Below are positions 42,202 through 51,174 of a stretch of 64,000 nucleotides of DNA, piece by piece. The DNA is from Solibacillus silvestris_B. Its GTDB lineage: Bacteria > Bacillota > Bacilli > Bacillales_A > Planococcaceae. Each line of letters starts with the position of its first letter. Within the stretch, counting starts at the first letter, position 1. Below the pieces are notes generated by a model. It had not been told where the DNA came from, ran no database searches, and saw only the letters and a program-made list of their open reading frames with translations. Position numbers and translations under genes: made by a program. The DNA lies in NCBI RefSeq assembly GCF_051967575.1, contig NZ_JBQCJW010000005.1, positions 123,363 to 187,362 of the forward strand. Reading direction: 5' to 3'.

Positions 42202-43818
42202 ATGGAGCTAGAACAAATTCATTCCCCCGTAACGAATAAGCTATTAGCGGATTATTGGTCAGAGCACGCACATATACATTCGTTTTTTGAGTATAAATAT
42301 AATGATGATTCTTTTGATGATCGGATCGCATACTTAAAAAAACGTACACATCGTTCGAAAGAGTTATCGCAAATTATCCGTGCCTATATGGGGCAATATG
42401 GCATATCGCAAAAAGCGGAGCGTCATTTAAGTGAACTGGAGCAAGATGCTGTAGTCGTAGTTGGCGGTCAGCAGGCAGGGCTGTTAACAGGGCCTTTATA
42501 CTCTGTCCATAAAGCGATATCGGTTATTTTGCTGGCAGAACAGCAGCGAAAAAAATTAAATACACCAGTCGTGCCGATGTTTTGGATTGCTGGCGAGGAT
42601 CATGACATAGAAGAGATCAATCACACGTTTACGATCACAAATGGCGAAGTGAAAAAACGCGGTTACAGCGAACGTTCAAAGTTGAAAAAAATGGCTTCAA
42701 CGACAGAGCTGAACAACGAGGCATTACAGCAATTTGTTGTAAATGTATTCAAAGACTTCGGTGAGACAGAGCATACAGAAGGCTTATTGAAAAAAGTTCT
42801 GCATCATGCAGAGAGCAGTAAAACATTTACCGACTTTTTTACGCTGTTATTGAATGATTTATTTGAAAATCATGGTTTATTAATGCTTGATGCGACATTC
42901 GAGCCGTTTAGACAATATGAAAAATCTTATTTTGCCAAACTGATCGAACTAAATGAAGAAATCGCGATGGGTGTTGTTGCCCAGGAACATAAGTTTGCCC
43001 AGGCGGGCTACGCGATGCCGATTGAAGCGACAGAACAAAACGCGAATTTATTTTATATTAAAGATGGAGAGCGTTTTTTACTGGAACGAAAGGACGGTCG
43101 CTTCAAAAATGGACTAGCCCATGTGAATTTTACAAAGGAAGAGTTATTGCTTATTGCAGAAGAATGTCCTGAATGTTTAAGCAATAATGTTGTTACACGA
43201 CCATTAATGCAGGAAATGGCGCTTCCTGTACTGGCATTTGTAGGAGGTCCGGGTGAACTGGCTTACTGGGCTACATTAAAACCCGCTTTTGAAACATTGC
43301 AATTGCAAATGCCTATTTTTGCTCCGCGTCTTAGCATGACGCTTGTTACACGACAAGTCGATGCATTGCTGCAGCAAAAAAAGCTGACTATAACAGAAGT
43401 ATTAGCGAATAAGGTTGAGCAAAAGCTGGCGCAATTTATGGAAAGTGTGAAAGATGAGCAAGTAAATCAATCCATTGAACAAATGCAAAAACAATTGCAG
43501 CGCCAATATGAACAATTTGCGAGCTATTTGCAACGTGAAAACTATCATGTAGAAGAGTTATTGCAAAAGAATAAAAACTATCATGAACGACAGTTCGATT
43601 ATTTGCAGTCGAAGCTTGAGCAACAAAATATAGAAAAGCATGAAATCACGATTCGCCAATATAAAACGATTCAGGCTATTTTATATCCGAATGGCAATTA
43701 TCAGGAAAGGGTATATAGCCCATATCTATTTCTTAATACCTATGGGGAATTATTGATAGATGATTTATTGGCATTACCAATGAGTATTTCAGAGCAACAC
43801 CAACTAATTACCCTTTAA
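42202..43818 (+). CDS. bshC: Bacillithiol synthase BshC
   Basis: This 538-residue enzyme adds cysteine to GlcN-malate in the last step of bacillithiol synthesis. It has VVVGGQQAGLLTGPLYSVHK near residue 90 and MFWIAGEDHDIEEINH near residue 133, both diagnostic. A long coiled coil covers about residues 390-470. ATG follows GGAG. Terminated independently before mraZ. Confidence 0.96.
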   Translation: MELEQIHSPVTNKLLADYWSEHAHIHSFFEYKYNDDSFDDRIAYLKKRTHRSKELSQIIRAYMGQYGISQKAERHLSELEQDAVVVVGGQQAGLLTGPLYSVHKAISVILLAEQQRKKLNTPVVPMFWIAGEDHDIEEINHTFTITNGEVKKRGYSERSKLKKMASTTELNNEALQQFVVNVFKDFGETEHTEGLLKKVLHHAESSKTFTDFFTLLLNDLFENHGLLMLDATFEPFRQYEKSYFAKLIELNEEIAMGVVAQEHKFAQAGYAMPIEATEQNANLFYIKDGERFLLERKDGRFKNGLAHVNFTKEELLLIAEECPECLSNNVVTRPLMQEMALPVLAFVGGPGELAYWATLKPAFETLQLQMPIFAPRLSMTLVTRQVDALLQQKKLTITEVLANKVEQKLAQFMESVKDEQVNQSIEQMQKQLQRQYEQFASYLQRENYHVEELLQKNKNYHERQFDYLQSKLEQQNIEKHEITIRQYKTIQAILYPNGNYQERVYSPYLFLNTYGELLIDDLLALPMSISEQHQLITL

Positions 43819-43823
43819 CAAAC

Positions 43824-43858
43824 AAGAGTTATCTCATATGGAGATAGCTCTTTTTTTA
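43824..43858 (+). terminator. Terminator of bshC
   Basis: AAGAGTTATCTC and GGAGATAGCTCTT form a stem followed by seven T. Confidence 0.9.
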
Positions 43859-43940
43859 TGCCTTTTAGCACCGAACGTATGTGTGAAAATGTGCTCATTT
43901 ACGTAATTTCTTCTTAATGGTAATAGAAGTTATGAAATGA

Positions 43941-43984
43941 GTGGTGGAAAGTGGGGGGATGTGGTACATTATTTATTAAAGTGG
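43941..43984 (+). promoter_or_regulatory. Probable MraZ operator: 10-bp periodic GTGG repeats
   Basis: GTGG begins at 43941, 43951 and 43961, exactly one helical turn apart, and again at 43981 in the same 10-bp register. Two of the copies are preceded by AAA (AAAGTGG). MraZ proteins bind three direct TGGG-type repeats with 5-nt spacers just upstream of mraZ. Confidence 0.75.
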
Positions 43985-43994
43985 GGTGAGTAGC

Positions 43995-44426
43995 ATGTTC
44001 ATGGGAGAATATCAACATTCTATTGATGCAAAAGGCCGTATGATCGTCCCTGCAAAGTTCCGAGATTCACTTGGCGAACACTTTGTACTGACACGCGGGC
44101 TAGATCAATGCATTTTTGGATATCCTATGGATGAATGGCGAAAACTCGAAGAAAAATTAAAGGATTTACCGATGACGAAGAAAGATGCCCGTGCATTTGC
44201 GCGATTTTTCTTTTCAGGAGCAACAGAGGTCGAAGTAGATAAGCAAGGCCGAATCAACATTCCGTCTACCCTGATCGGATACGCTAATCTTGAAAAAGAG
44301 TGCGTCGTATTAGGCGTATCGAGCAAAATAGAAATTTGGGCTAAAGAAGCTTGGCTACAATACTTTGAGCAATCGGCTGAATCATTTAATGATATTGCAG
44401 AAAATTTAATTGGCTTTGATTTTTAA
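43995..44426 (+). CDS. mraZ: Transcriptional regulator MraZ
   Basis: This 143-residue protein with two AbrB-like SpoVT domains regulates its own dcw operon by ring binding to tandem repeats. It has the paired MraZ motifs HSIDAKGRMIVPAKFR at the start and EVDKQGRINIPSTL in the second half. ATG at 43995 is preferred, with GGGGTGAG upstream; GTG at 43986 lies within that signal. The probable operator is directly upstream. Confidence 0.96.
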   Translation: MFMGEYQHSIDAKGRMIVPAKFRDSLGEHFVLTRGLDQCIFGYPMDEWRKLEEKLKDLPMTKKDARAFARFFFSGATEVEVDKQGRINIPSTLIGYANLEKECVVLGVSSKIEIWAKEAWLQYFEQSAESFNDIAENLIGFDF

Positions 44427-44427
44427 A

Positions 44428-44510
44428 TTCCTTCAGGTTCACACCGGAAGAATTTAAAGCCCCGGCGGATATCGAGGATTCGGATGCCCTTGCGCCGAGG
44501 TGTAATTGAT
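44428..44510 (+). repeat. Intergenic hairpin repeat, copy C before rsmH
   Basis: It shares TTCCTTCAGG-TTCACAC, AAAGCCCCGGCGGATATC and TTGCGCCGAGG-TGTAATTGAT with corresponding segments of the long copy at 33960-34154. It begins just after the mraZ stop and ends 24 nt before the rsmH start. Confidence 0.75.
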
Positions 44511-44534
44511 AAATAGTAAGAGGTGCTTTAAGAT

Positions 44535-45485
44535 ATGTTCGATCATACAACTGTATTATTGAAAGAAACTGTTGATGGGTTGAACATCAATCCGGACGGT
44601 ATTTATGTAGATTGCACATTAGGCGGTGCAGGTCATAGTGAATACCTTGTGCAGCAATTGTCGGAAAATGGTCGTTTAATCTGTTTTGACCAAGATACGG
44701 CTGCCATTGAAAACGCAAAAGTGCGATTAGCAGATTATTTGGATCGTGTGACATTCGTACACTCAAATTTCCGCTATTTAAAAGAGGAACTATACAAACT
44801 GAATATTCATCAAGTAGATGGTATTTTATATGATTTAGGCGTTTCATCGCCACAGCTCGATACACCGGAACGCGGTTTCAGCTATCACCATGATGCACCG
44901 CTTGACATGCGGATGGACCAAACCGCTGAGCTGAGTGCTTACAATGTAGTGAATGAATGGTCATACGAAAATCTGGTACGCATTTTTTTCCGCTATGGCG
45001 AAGAGAAATTTTCGAAACAAGTTGCGCGAAAAATTGAACAAGCCCGGGCAAATTCCCCTGTTGAAACGACGGGGCAATTAGTAGAGCTTATTAAGGATGG
45101 CATTCCAGCTCCAGCACGCCGAAAAGGTGGACATCCTGCAAAGCGGATTTTCCAGGCAATCCGGATTGCTGTAAACGATGAATTAGGTGCAGCGGAAGAT
45201 TCGTTGGTAGATGCAATTGATTTACTGAAAATTGGTGGTCGTATTAGTGTGATTACATTCCACTCACTAGAAGACCGGTTGACAAAAACACTATTTAAAG
45301 AGGCTTCATCACTTCCGGATTTACCTCCAGGATTACCAATTGTTCCAGATCATATGAAGCCGACCCTTAAATTAGTGACGAGAAAACCAATTTTACCAAC
45401 AGACGAGGAGTTAGCTGCGAATAATCGTTCACGTTCAGCAAAATTGCGCATCGCTGAAAAAATTAACGATAAAGGACGTGGGTAA
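44535..45485 (+). CDS. rsmH: 16S rRNA (cytosine1402-N4)-methyltransferase RsmH
   Basis: This 316-residue enzyme (MraW) methylates C1402 in the ribosomal P site. The SAM-binding YVDCTLGGAGHSEYL is at residues 24-38, with ILYDLGVSSPQLD, ERGFSYHHDAPLDMRMD and VITFHSLEDR downstream. ATG follows GAGGTG. It ends directly before ftsL. Confidence 0.97.
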   Translation: MFDHTTVLLKETVDGLNINPDGIYVDCTLGGAGHSEYLVQQLSENGRLICFDQDTAAIENAKVRLADYLDRVTFVHSNFRYLKEELYKLNIHQVDGILYDLGVSSPQLDTPERGFSYHHDAPLDMRMDQTAELSAYNVVNEWSYENLVRIFFRYGEEKFSKQVARKIEQARANSPVETTGQLVELIKDGIPAPARRKGGHPAKRIFQAIRIAVNDELGAAEDSLVDAIDLLKIGGRISVITFHSLEDRLTKTLFKEASSLPDLPPGLPIVPDHMKPTLKLVTRKPILPTDEELAANNRSRSAKLRIAEKINDKGRG

Positions 45486-45488
45486 AAA

Positions 45489-45869
45489 ATGGCATTAAGA
45501 GCAAGGCAACCATACATCCAACATCAGCCAGAACTACCTCAGCATCAGCAGCAGGAACAAAGGCAGCCTGTACAGCCGAAAAAGCGGAAAGTAAAGTTTT
45601 TTTCTGTACAGGAAAAGTTTTTGTTCATCATTTTTGCAATCATAGTAGCATCTTTCGCTATTTCCATATTACATACTCAAGGAGAAATCCAAACGCTCAG
45701 TATGGAAATCCAATCGATCGAACGAGATATAACGGAAGCCAATAATAATAATACTGATTTAAAAGTCCAAGTGAGTGAACGCTCCACTCATCAACGAATT
45801 TGGGAAAAAGCGAAGGAACTCGGTTTAACACTAAATGAGAAAAATGTGAAGGTAGTGCCGGGAGAATGA
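45489..45869 (+). CDS. ftsL: Cell division protein FtsL
   Basis: This 126-residue bitopic protein has a Gln/Pro-rich basic cytoplasmic tail (1-38), one membrane segment (about 40-58) and an extracytoplasmic coiled coil (65-110). Size and topology fit FtsL, which joins DivIC, DivIB and PBP2B at the septum. It sits between rsmH and pbpB as usual, and overlaps the pbpB start by 4 nt. Confidence 0.92.
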   Translation: MALRARQPYIQHQPELPQHQQQEQRQPVQPKKRKVKFFSVQEKFLFIIFAIIVASFAISILHTQGEIQTLSMEIQSIERDITEANNNNTDLKVQVSERSTHQRIWEKAKELGLTLNEKNVKVVPGE

Positions 45870-48094
45870 AAAAGAGAAGATTTCGTTACCAGTATGGAGC
45901 CTTTCTAATGTTTATAATCTTTGGGGGGCTCTTTTTACTATTATATTGGCGCTTCGTATCGATTCAAGCAACAGGAATAGTAAAAGGGCATGAGTTGGAG
46001 GCAGAAGCTTTAGCAAAATACCAGACAGGCTATGTACTTTCTGCTGACCGCGGGAAAATTTTGGACCGCAATGAAAATGTGATTGCAGAAGATACGTTAA
46101 GCTATCGTCTTGTTGCGGTTATTAATGACTCTGCTACAGTAAACAAAAAGAATCCAAGACATGTTGTCGATAAGGCGGAAACCGCAAAATTATTGGCGCA
46201 GTATATTCCGATGGATGAAGATAAAATATTGGCACGATTAACGCCTAAGCCTGGAGCCAATACGTATCAAGTCGAGTTTGGGCTTGCAGGGCGCGGCATT
46301 AGCCACGAAATAAAAAAAGAAATAGAAGCACTTGAGTTGCCAGGGATTATTTTATATAGCGATAAAAAACGCTATTATCCAAATGGCGCATTTGCCTCCC
46401 ATTTAATAGGATTTGCGTTGCGTGAAACAGACGAAGACGGCAACACATCCGTCGTTGGAAAAATGGGTCTTGAATCTATTTATAATGAGCAATTGACAGG
46501 GACGGACGGCAAGCTGACATATCAGCGCGATGCACGTAACTATTTATTGCCTAGCAGCGACAAAATTATACAAGATGCACAAGACGGCAACGACATTTAC
46601 CTCACAATCGACAAAACGATACAAAACTTTTTGGATGAGGCGATGTCGCGTGTGGATGAGAAATATAATCCGCAATCGATGGTCGCTGTAGTTGCGAATC
46701 CTAAAACCGGGGAAATATTGGCTATGTCGCAGCGTCCGACATTTAACCCGGATACACGTGAAGGACTGGATGGCAACTGGCTGAATGATGTCGTGGAAAA
46801 TACGATTGAACCAGGTTCTACATTTAAAACATTCACTGTAGCAGCAGCGATCGACTCGGGGAATTGGCATCCAAATGCAGAATATCAATCCGGTCAGTAT
46901 AAAGTATATAAGGATACGGTGAAAGACCATAATGAGTATGGCTGGGGGAGAATTTCCTATTTGGAAGGCTTCCAGCGTTCATCGAATACAGCGATGACCA
47001 ATCTGCTCGATATTATGGGATGGCAAACATATGAGAGCTATTTAAAAAAATTCGGGTTCGGTCAAAAAACAGGCATTGATTTGCCGAACGAAGCGAGCGG
47101 CATTATTAACTCGCGTTATCCTTTGGAAAAATACACGACAACATTCGGCCAGGGCTCGACCGTGACACCAATCCAATTAATCCAAGGCTTAACAGCTGTC
47201 GCGAATGACGGGGAAATGATGCAGCCATATGTAATTGATAAAATAGTAAATCCAAACACAGGCGAGATTGTCGTAGATTCAAAGCCTACAAAAAAAGGAC
47301 AGCCGATTTCCGCGGATACAGCAAAAAAAACACGGGAACTTCTTGCATCAACTGTTTATGGTGAAGCGGGTAATGCGAAACGTTTCCAAATTGAAGGATA
47401 TAAAGTGGCGGGGAAAACAGGAACAGCGCAAATGCCGAAAGCGAATGGCAAAGGGTATGACTGGGGGAAAAATGAATTCCTCTATTCGTTTTTAGGAATG
47501 GCTCCTGTTGAAGATCCACAGCTTGTCGTATTTATTTCCGTGGCTAAACCAAAGCTTGGTATAACGGAAGCAGGCTCCGACCCTGTATCGCAAGTATTTA
47601 ATTCAGTCGTGTTAAATAGCTTAAAATACATGAACATTAACCCGGCGGATGTGGCAGAAGTGCAAAAGAAGAAAATTGCCGATTATACAGGGCAGCAAAC
47701 AGACTCGGTGATGACTGAGCTAGAAGCAGAAGGATTGCATCCGGTACTGATCGGTCAAGGCGGTCAAATTTTGGAGCAGTTCCCGGCTGCGGATGCTTCA
47801 CTCATAAAGGAAAGCATCGTATTTTTAAAAACGGAAGGGGATATTACTTTACCATCGTTCGAAAATTGGTCATTGCGCAATTTGCTCGTCTATAAATCAT
47901 TATCGAAATTGCCGATTGAAATTTTTGGCGAGGGCTATGTTGAAAGCCAAAGTGTTTCTCAAGGAACGATGATAGTGGACGAATCCCCGATTGTTGTAAA
48001 ACTGAAAACGCCTGAGGAGAAACATTCGACACCACCGGCAGAGGATATGGAGATGGAAGACGAAGAAAGTGGCGAAGAGCTTCCACAAGATTAA
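45866..48094 (+). CDS. pbpB: Penicillin-binding protein 2B, septal transpeptidase
   Basis: This 742-residue class B PBP has a membrane anchor (about 12-30), a dimerisation domain, and a transpeptidase domain with the active serine in PGSTFKTF (near 315), SSNT and the KTGTAQ box near 520. Two PASTA repeats follow (about 605-715), ending in an acidic tail. It crosslinks septal wall as partner of FtsW. ATG overlaps the ftsL stop. The neighbour downstream is its sporulation paralogue. Confidence 0.96.
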   Translation: MKKRRFRYQYGAFLMFIIFGGLFLLLYWRFVSIQATGIVKGHELEAEALAKYQTGYVLSADRGKILDRNENVIAEDTLSYRLVAVINDSATVNKKNPRHVVDKAETAKLLAQYIPMDEDKILARLTPKPGANTYQVEFGLAGRGISHEIKKEIEALELPGIILYSDKKRYYPNGAFASHLIGFALRETDEDGNTSVVGKMGLESIYNEQLTGTDGKLTYQRDARNYLLPSSDKIIQDAQDGNDIYLTIDKTIQNFLDEAMSRVDEKYNPQSMVAVVANPKTGEILAMSQRPTFNPDTREGLDGNWLNDVVENTIEPGSTFKTFTVAAAIDSGNWHPNAEYQSGQYKVYKDTVKDHNEYGWGRISYLEGFQRSSNTAMTNLLDIMGWQTYESYLKKFGFGQKTGIDLPNEASGIINSRYPLEKYTTTFGQGSTVTPIQLIQGLTAVANDGEMMQPYVIDKIVNPNTGEIVVDSKPTKKGQPISADTAKKTRELLASTVYGEAGNAKRFQIEGYKVAGKTGTAQMPKANGKGYDWGKNEFLYSFLGMAPVEDPQLVVFISVAKPKLGITEAGSDPVSQVFNSVVLNSLKYMNINPADVAEVQKKKIADYTGQQTDSVMTELEAEGLHPVLIGQGGQILEQFPAADASLIKESIVFLKTEGDITLPSFENWSLRNLLVYKSLSKLPIEIFGEGYVESQSVSQGTMIVDESPIVVKLKTPEEKHSTPPAEDMEMEDEESGEELPQD

Positions 48095-48102
48095 TAGGAT
48101 TT

Positions 48103-48131
48103 GAATACAAACTTCATTTTTAACATACGCT
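48103..48131 (+). promoter_or_regulatory. Candidate SigE promoter of spoVD
   Basis: CATACGCT differs from the SigE -10 consensus CATACAnT at one position. GAATACA 14 nt upstream is a partial -35. spoVD has a SigE promoter in B. subtilis. Confidence 0.45.
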
Positions 48132-48153
48132 GTTTTAGGTGAGGTGTCATATA

Positions 48154-50070
48154 ATGAAGTGGGTATCAACAAACTCAAAAAAACGTTTAACATGGATCGC
48201 CATCGCACTAGTATTATACGGCGTGGCGATTTTTGTTAAATTACTGTCTGTCCAGGTCGTTCAATATAAGGAACTTTCGACATTGGCTAAAGAAAATTGG
48301 GACAGGGAAATCCCCTTTCATGCACAGCGAGGGGAAATTATCGACCGAAACGAAGAAGTCATCGTAACGAATGAGCTAGCACCGACGCTATACTTCATGC
48401 CAGCACAAAATGAAGATAAAGAACAAGTAGCAGATGCAATTGCAAATGTGCTCAATAAAGACCGCGCGAAAATATTGAAAAGATTGCAGCAGCGTATATC
48501 GCTAGTTAAAATTCAGCCGGAAGCAAAAAATATTTCGTATGAACAGGCTGAAACAATTCAGCAGCTCCAAATTCCGGGCTTATATAGCGGGGTCGATTAT
48601 GTGAGGTCATATCCGCACGGCAATTTATTAGCGCGCTTTTTAGGATTCACAGGTGTGGACAATCAAGGGCTGGCTGGCATTGAATATGAATATGATAAGT
48701 TATTGGACAGTTCCGATGCAGCCATTCGTTTATTCACAGATGCGAAAGGAAAGGCTTTGGAGCATGTGGACGACGAATGGAAAGACGGCAAGGACGGCGC
48801 GACAATTCAGTTGACCATTGATCTAAATCTCCAAAAAATTGTTGAGCGGGAATTATCGCAGGCGATGCTGGAATATGATGCGGATCAAGCATTGGCAATG
48901 GCAATGAACCCAAACACGGGAGAAATATTGGCGCTTGCATCGTTTCCGACTTATGACCCGACGAATTTTGCGGAAGTAGAGCCAAGTATTTACAATCGCA
49001 ATCTTCCAGTGTTTATGTCGTATGAGCCGGGTTCTACATTCAAAATTATTACGTTAAGCGCGGCCATTGAAGAAGGTGTTGTCGATATGGAGCACGACCA
49101 CTTTCATGATGCCGGCTATACGATGGTAGAAGGGGCACGTTTACGCTGCTGGAAACGGGAAGGGCATAAACATCAAAACTTTTATGAAGTTGTACAAAAT
49201 TCTTGTAACCCAGGATTTGTCGAGCTTGGTCAGCGTCTTGGCCCTACAAAGCTGCTCGACTATATTCACCGGTTTGGCTTCGGGCAAAAAACAGGATCGA
49301 ATATTGCCGGGGAATCATCGGGCATATTATTCTCAAAAGAAGCATTTGGACCGGTGGAACAGGCTACGACGTCTTTTGGTCAGGGAATTTCCGTCACCCC
49401 GATTCAGCAAATGCAAGCGGTCGCGGCAGTCATAAATGGCGGTACACTATATCAGCCGTATACGGTATCCAAAATTTTGGATGGCAAAACCGATGAAGTA
49501 CTCATGGAGCAAAAACCGGTGGCAAAGGCTCAAGTAATCAGCGAGGAAACATCTGAGCAAGTACGGCATGCTTTAGAGCTCGTTGTAGCGAATGGATCCG
49601 GGCGTCAAGCTTTTCGCGATGGTTTACGTATCGCAGGGAAAACAGGGACTGCGCAAAAAGTCGAAAATAGTCGCTATAAAGAAGGGGATTATATCGTTTC
49701 CTTTATAGGTTTTGCACCGGCAAATGATCCAGAAATCCTCGTATATGTCGCAATCGACCATCCGAAAAGCGCCCTGCAATTCGGCAGTGTAATCGCTGCT
49801 CCAATTGTCGGCCGCATCATTGAAGATGCTGCGCCATTATACAATATAGAAAAGCAGGAAAATCAAATAAACCGGTCCTATGTCTGGGGCGACGAACTGA
49901 CAGAGCATATTCCAAGCTTCATTGGATTGAAGAAAGAGGAAATTATAACGAATCTGTATCCTTATAAAATTGAATGGCACGGTGAAGGAAACGAAATTGT
50001 CCAACAAATTCCACTACCTAACAGCGAAATTCTTCAAAACGACATCGTTCATTTATATTTGGGAAATTAA
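48154..50070 (+). CDS. spoVD: Stage V sporulation protein D, cortex-specific class B PBP
   Basis: This 638-residue class B PBP is paralogous to PBP2B, with an N-terminal anchor (about 12-32), SxxK in PGSTFKII near residue 298, SCN near 352 and the KTGTAQ box near 500. It has one C-terminal PASTA domain, as in SpoVD, against two in PBP2B. It makes spore cortex with SpoVE. ATG at 48154 follows GAGGTG by 8 nt. murE, which follows spoVD in B. subtilis, is missing here. Confidence 0.93.
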   Translation: MKWVSTNSKKRLTWIAIALVLYGVAIFVKLLSVQVVQYKELSTLAKENWDREIPFHAQRGEIIDRNEEVIVTNELAPTLYFMPAQNEDKEQVADAIANVLNKDRAKILKRLQQRISLVKIQPEAKNISYEQAETIQQLQIPGLYSGVDYVRSYPHGNLLARFLGFTGVDNQGLAGIEYEYDKLLDSSDAAIRLFTDAKGKALEHVDDEWKDGKDGATIQLTIDLNLQKIVERELSQAMLEYDADQALAMAMNPNTGEILALASFPTYDPTNFAEVEPSIYNRNLPVFMSYEPGSTFKIITLSAAIEEGVVDMEHDHFHDAGYTMVEGARLRCWKREGHKHQNFYEVVQNSCNPGFVELGQRLGPTKLLDYIHRFGFGQKTGSNIAGESSGILFSKEAFGPVEQATTSFGQGISVTPIQQMQAVAAVINGGTLYQPYTVSKILDGKTDEVLMEQKPVAKAQVISEETSEQVRHALELVVANGSGRQAFRDGLRIAGKTGTAQKVENSRYKEGDYIVSFIGFAPANDPEILVYVAIDHPKSALQFGSVIAAPIVGRIIEDAAPLYNIEKQENQINRSYVWGDELTEHIPSFIGLKKEEIITNLYPYKIEWHGEGNEIVQQIPLPNSEILQNDIVHLYLGN

Positions 50071-50199
50071 ATCGTAATTCATCCTTTTAAAATCCAACTA
50101 AAACAACTATTATAGTGAAGGATGTTTGTTCACTATAATAAACCGTTGAAAATCAAACGTTCAATCACATACAGACAGAAGTTTTAAAGGAGATATATT

Positions 50200-51174
50200 A
50201 TGACATTATCAACAACATTGACCATACTCGCTACATCATTTGTATTGACGGTCATTTTAGCGCCAATAGGCATACCGCTTTTACGCCGGTTGAAGTTCGG
50301 TCAAAGCATACGCGAAGAAGGACCTCAATCGCATATGAAAAAAGCGGGTACGCCTACGATGGGCGGTTTAATTTTCTTATTAGCCATCATTGTTTCGACA
50401 ATTGCTGTCGCGATGATTTTCGACTTGTTTACAACACAAACGGTTGTATTGCTGCTTGTTTTAGTTGGATTTGGTGTAATCGGCTTTTTGGATGATGGAT
50501 TAAAAGTTATTTTTAAACGTAATTTAGGTTTAACATCTCTTCAAAAATTAATCGGGCAAATTGCCATTGCTGTTGCGGCCTTCTTGCTTTTGCGATTAGG
50601 TTCTTTTGATACAACTGTGGGCATTCCCTATACGGATATATCGATTGATTTAGGGATTCTCTATGTAGGTTTTTTAATTTTCTGGCTAGTAGGCTTTTCG
50701 AATGCTGTCAATTTAACGGATGGATTGGATGGGCTCGTATCAGGAACTGCATCGATCGCTTTTGCGGCATTCGGCGTCATCGCACTATTTAACGAGCAAG
50801 CCGATATTGCGTTATTTGCATTTGCGGTAACAGGTGCATTATTAGGGTTCCTGATTTTCAACGCAAACCCGGCAAAGGTGTTTATGGGAGATACAGGCTC
50901 ACTTGCGCTTGGCGGTGCGTTGGCGATGATTTCCGTGCTAGTGAAGCAAGAGTTGCTATTACTGTTAATCGGTCTTGTATTCGTCATCGAAACATTGTCC
51001 GTTATTTTACAAGTAGGGAGCTTTAAACTTCGTAAAAAGCGCATTTTCAAAATGAGCCCTATCCACCATCATTTTGAACTGTCGGGCTGGTCGGAATGGA
51101 AAGTCGTAGTTGTATTTTGGTCAACAGGTTGTATCGTAGCACTTATAGCAGTATTAGCGGAGGCGTTATTATGA
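50200..51174 (+). CDS. mraY: Phospho-N-acetylmuramoyl-pentapeptide transferase MraY
   Basis: This 324-residue enzyme with ten membrane segments makes lipid I from UDP-MurNAc-pentapeptide and undecaprenyl phosphate. Landmarks are KKAGTPTMGG, FLDDGLKV, NLTDGLDGL, FMGDTGSLALG and the MSPIHHHFE loop. ATG follows AAAGGAG. The 129-nt gap before it, where murE should be, holds a 10-bp hairpin at 50110-50138 without a T-tract. The stop overlaps murD. Confidence 0.97.
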   Translation: MTLSTTLTILATSFVLTVILAPIGIPLLRRLKFGQSIREEGPQSHMKKAGTPTMGGLIFLLAIIVSTIAVAMIFDLFTTQTVVLLLVLVGFGVIGFLDDGLKVIFKRNLGLTSLQKLIGQIAIAVAAFLLLRLGSFDTTVGIPYTDISIDLGILYVGFLIFWLVGFSNAVNLTDGLDGLVSGTASIAFAAFGVIALFNEQADIALFAFAVTGALLGFLIFNANPAKVFMGDTGSLALGGALAMISVLVKQELLLLLIGLVFVIETLSVILQVGSFKLRKKRIFKMSPIHHHFELSGWSEWKVVVVFWSTGCIVALIAVLAEALL

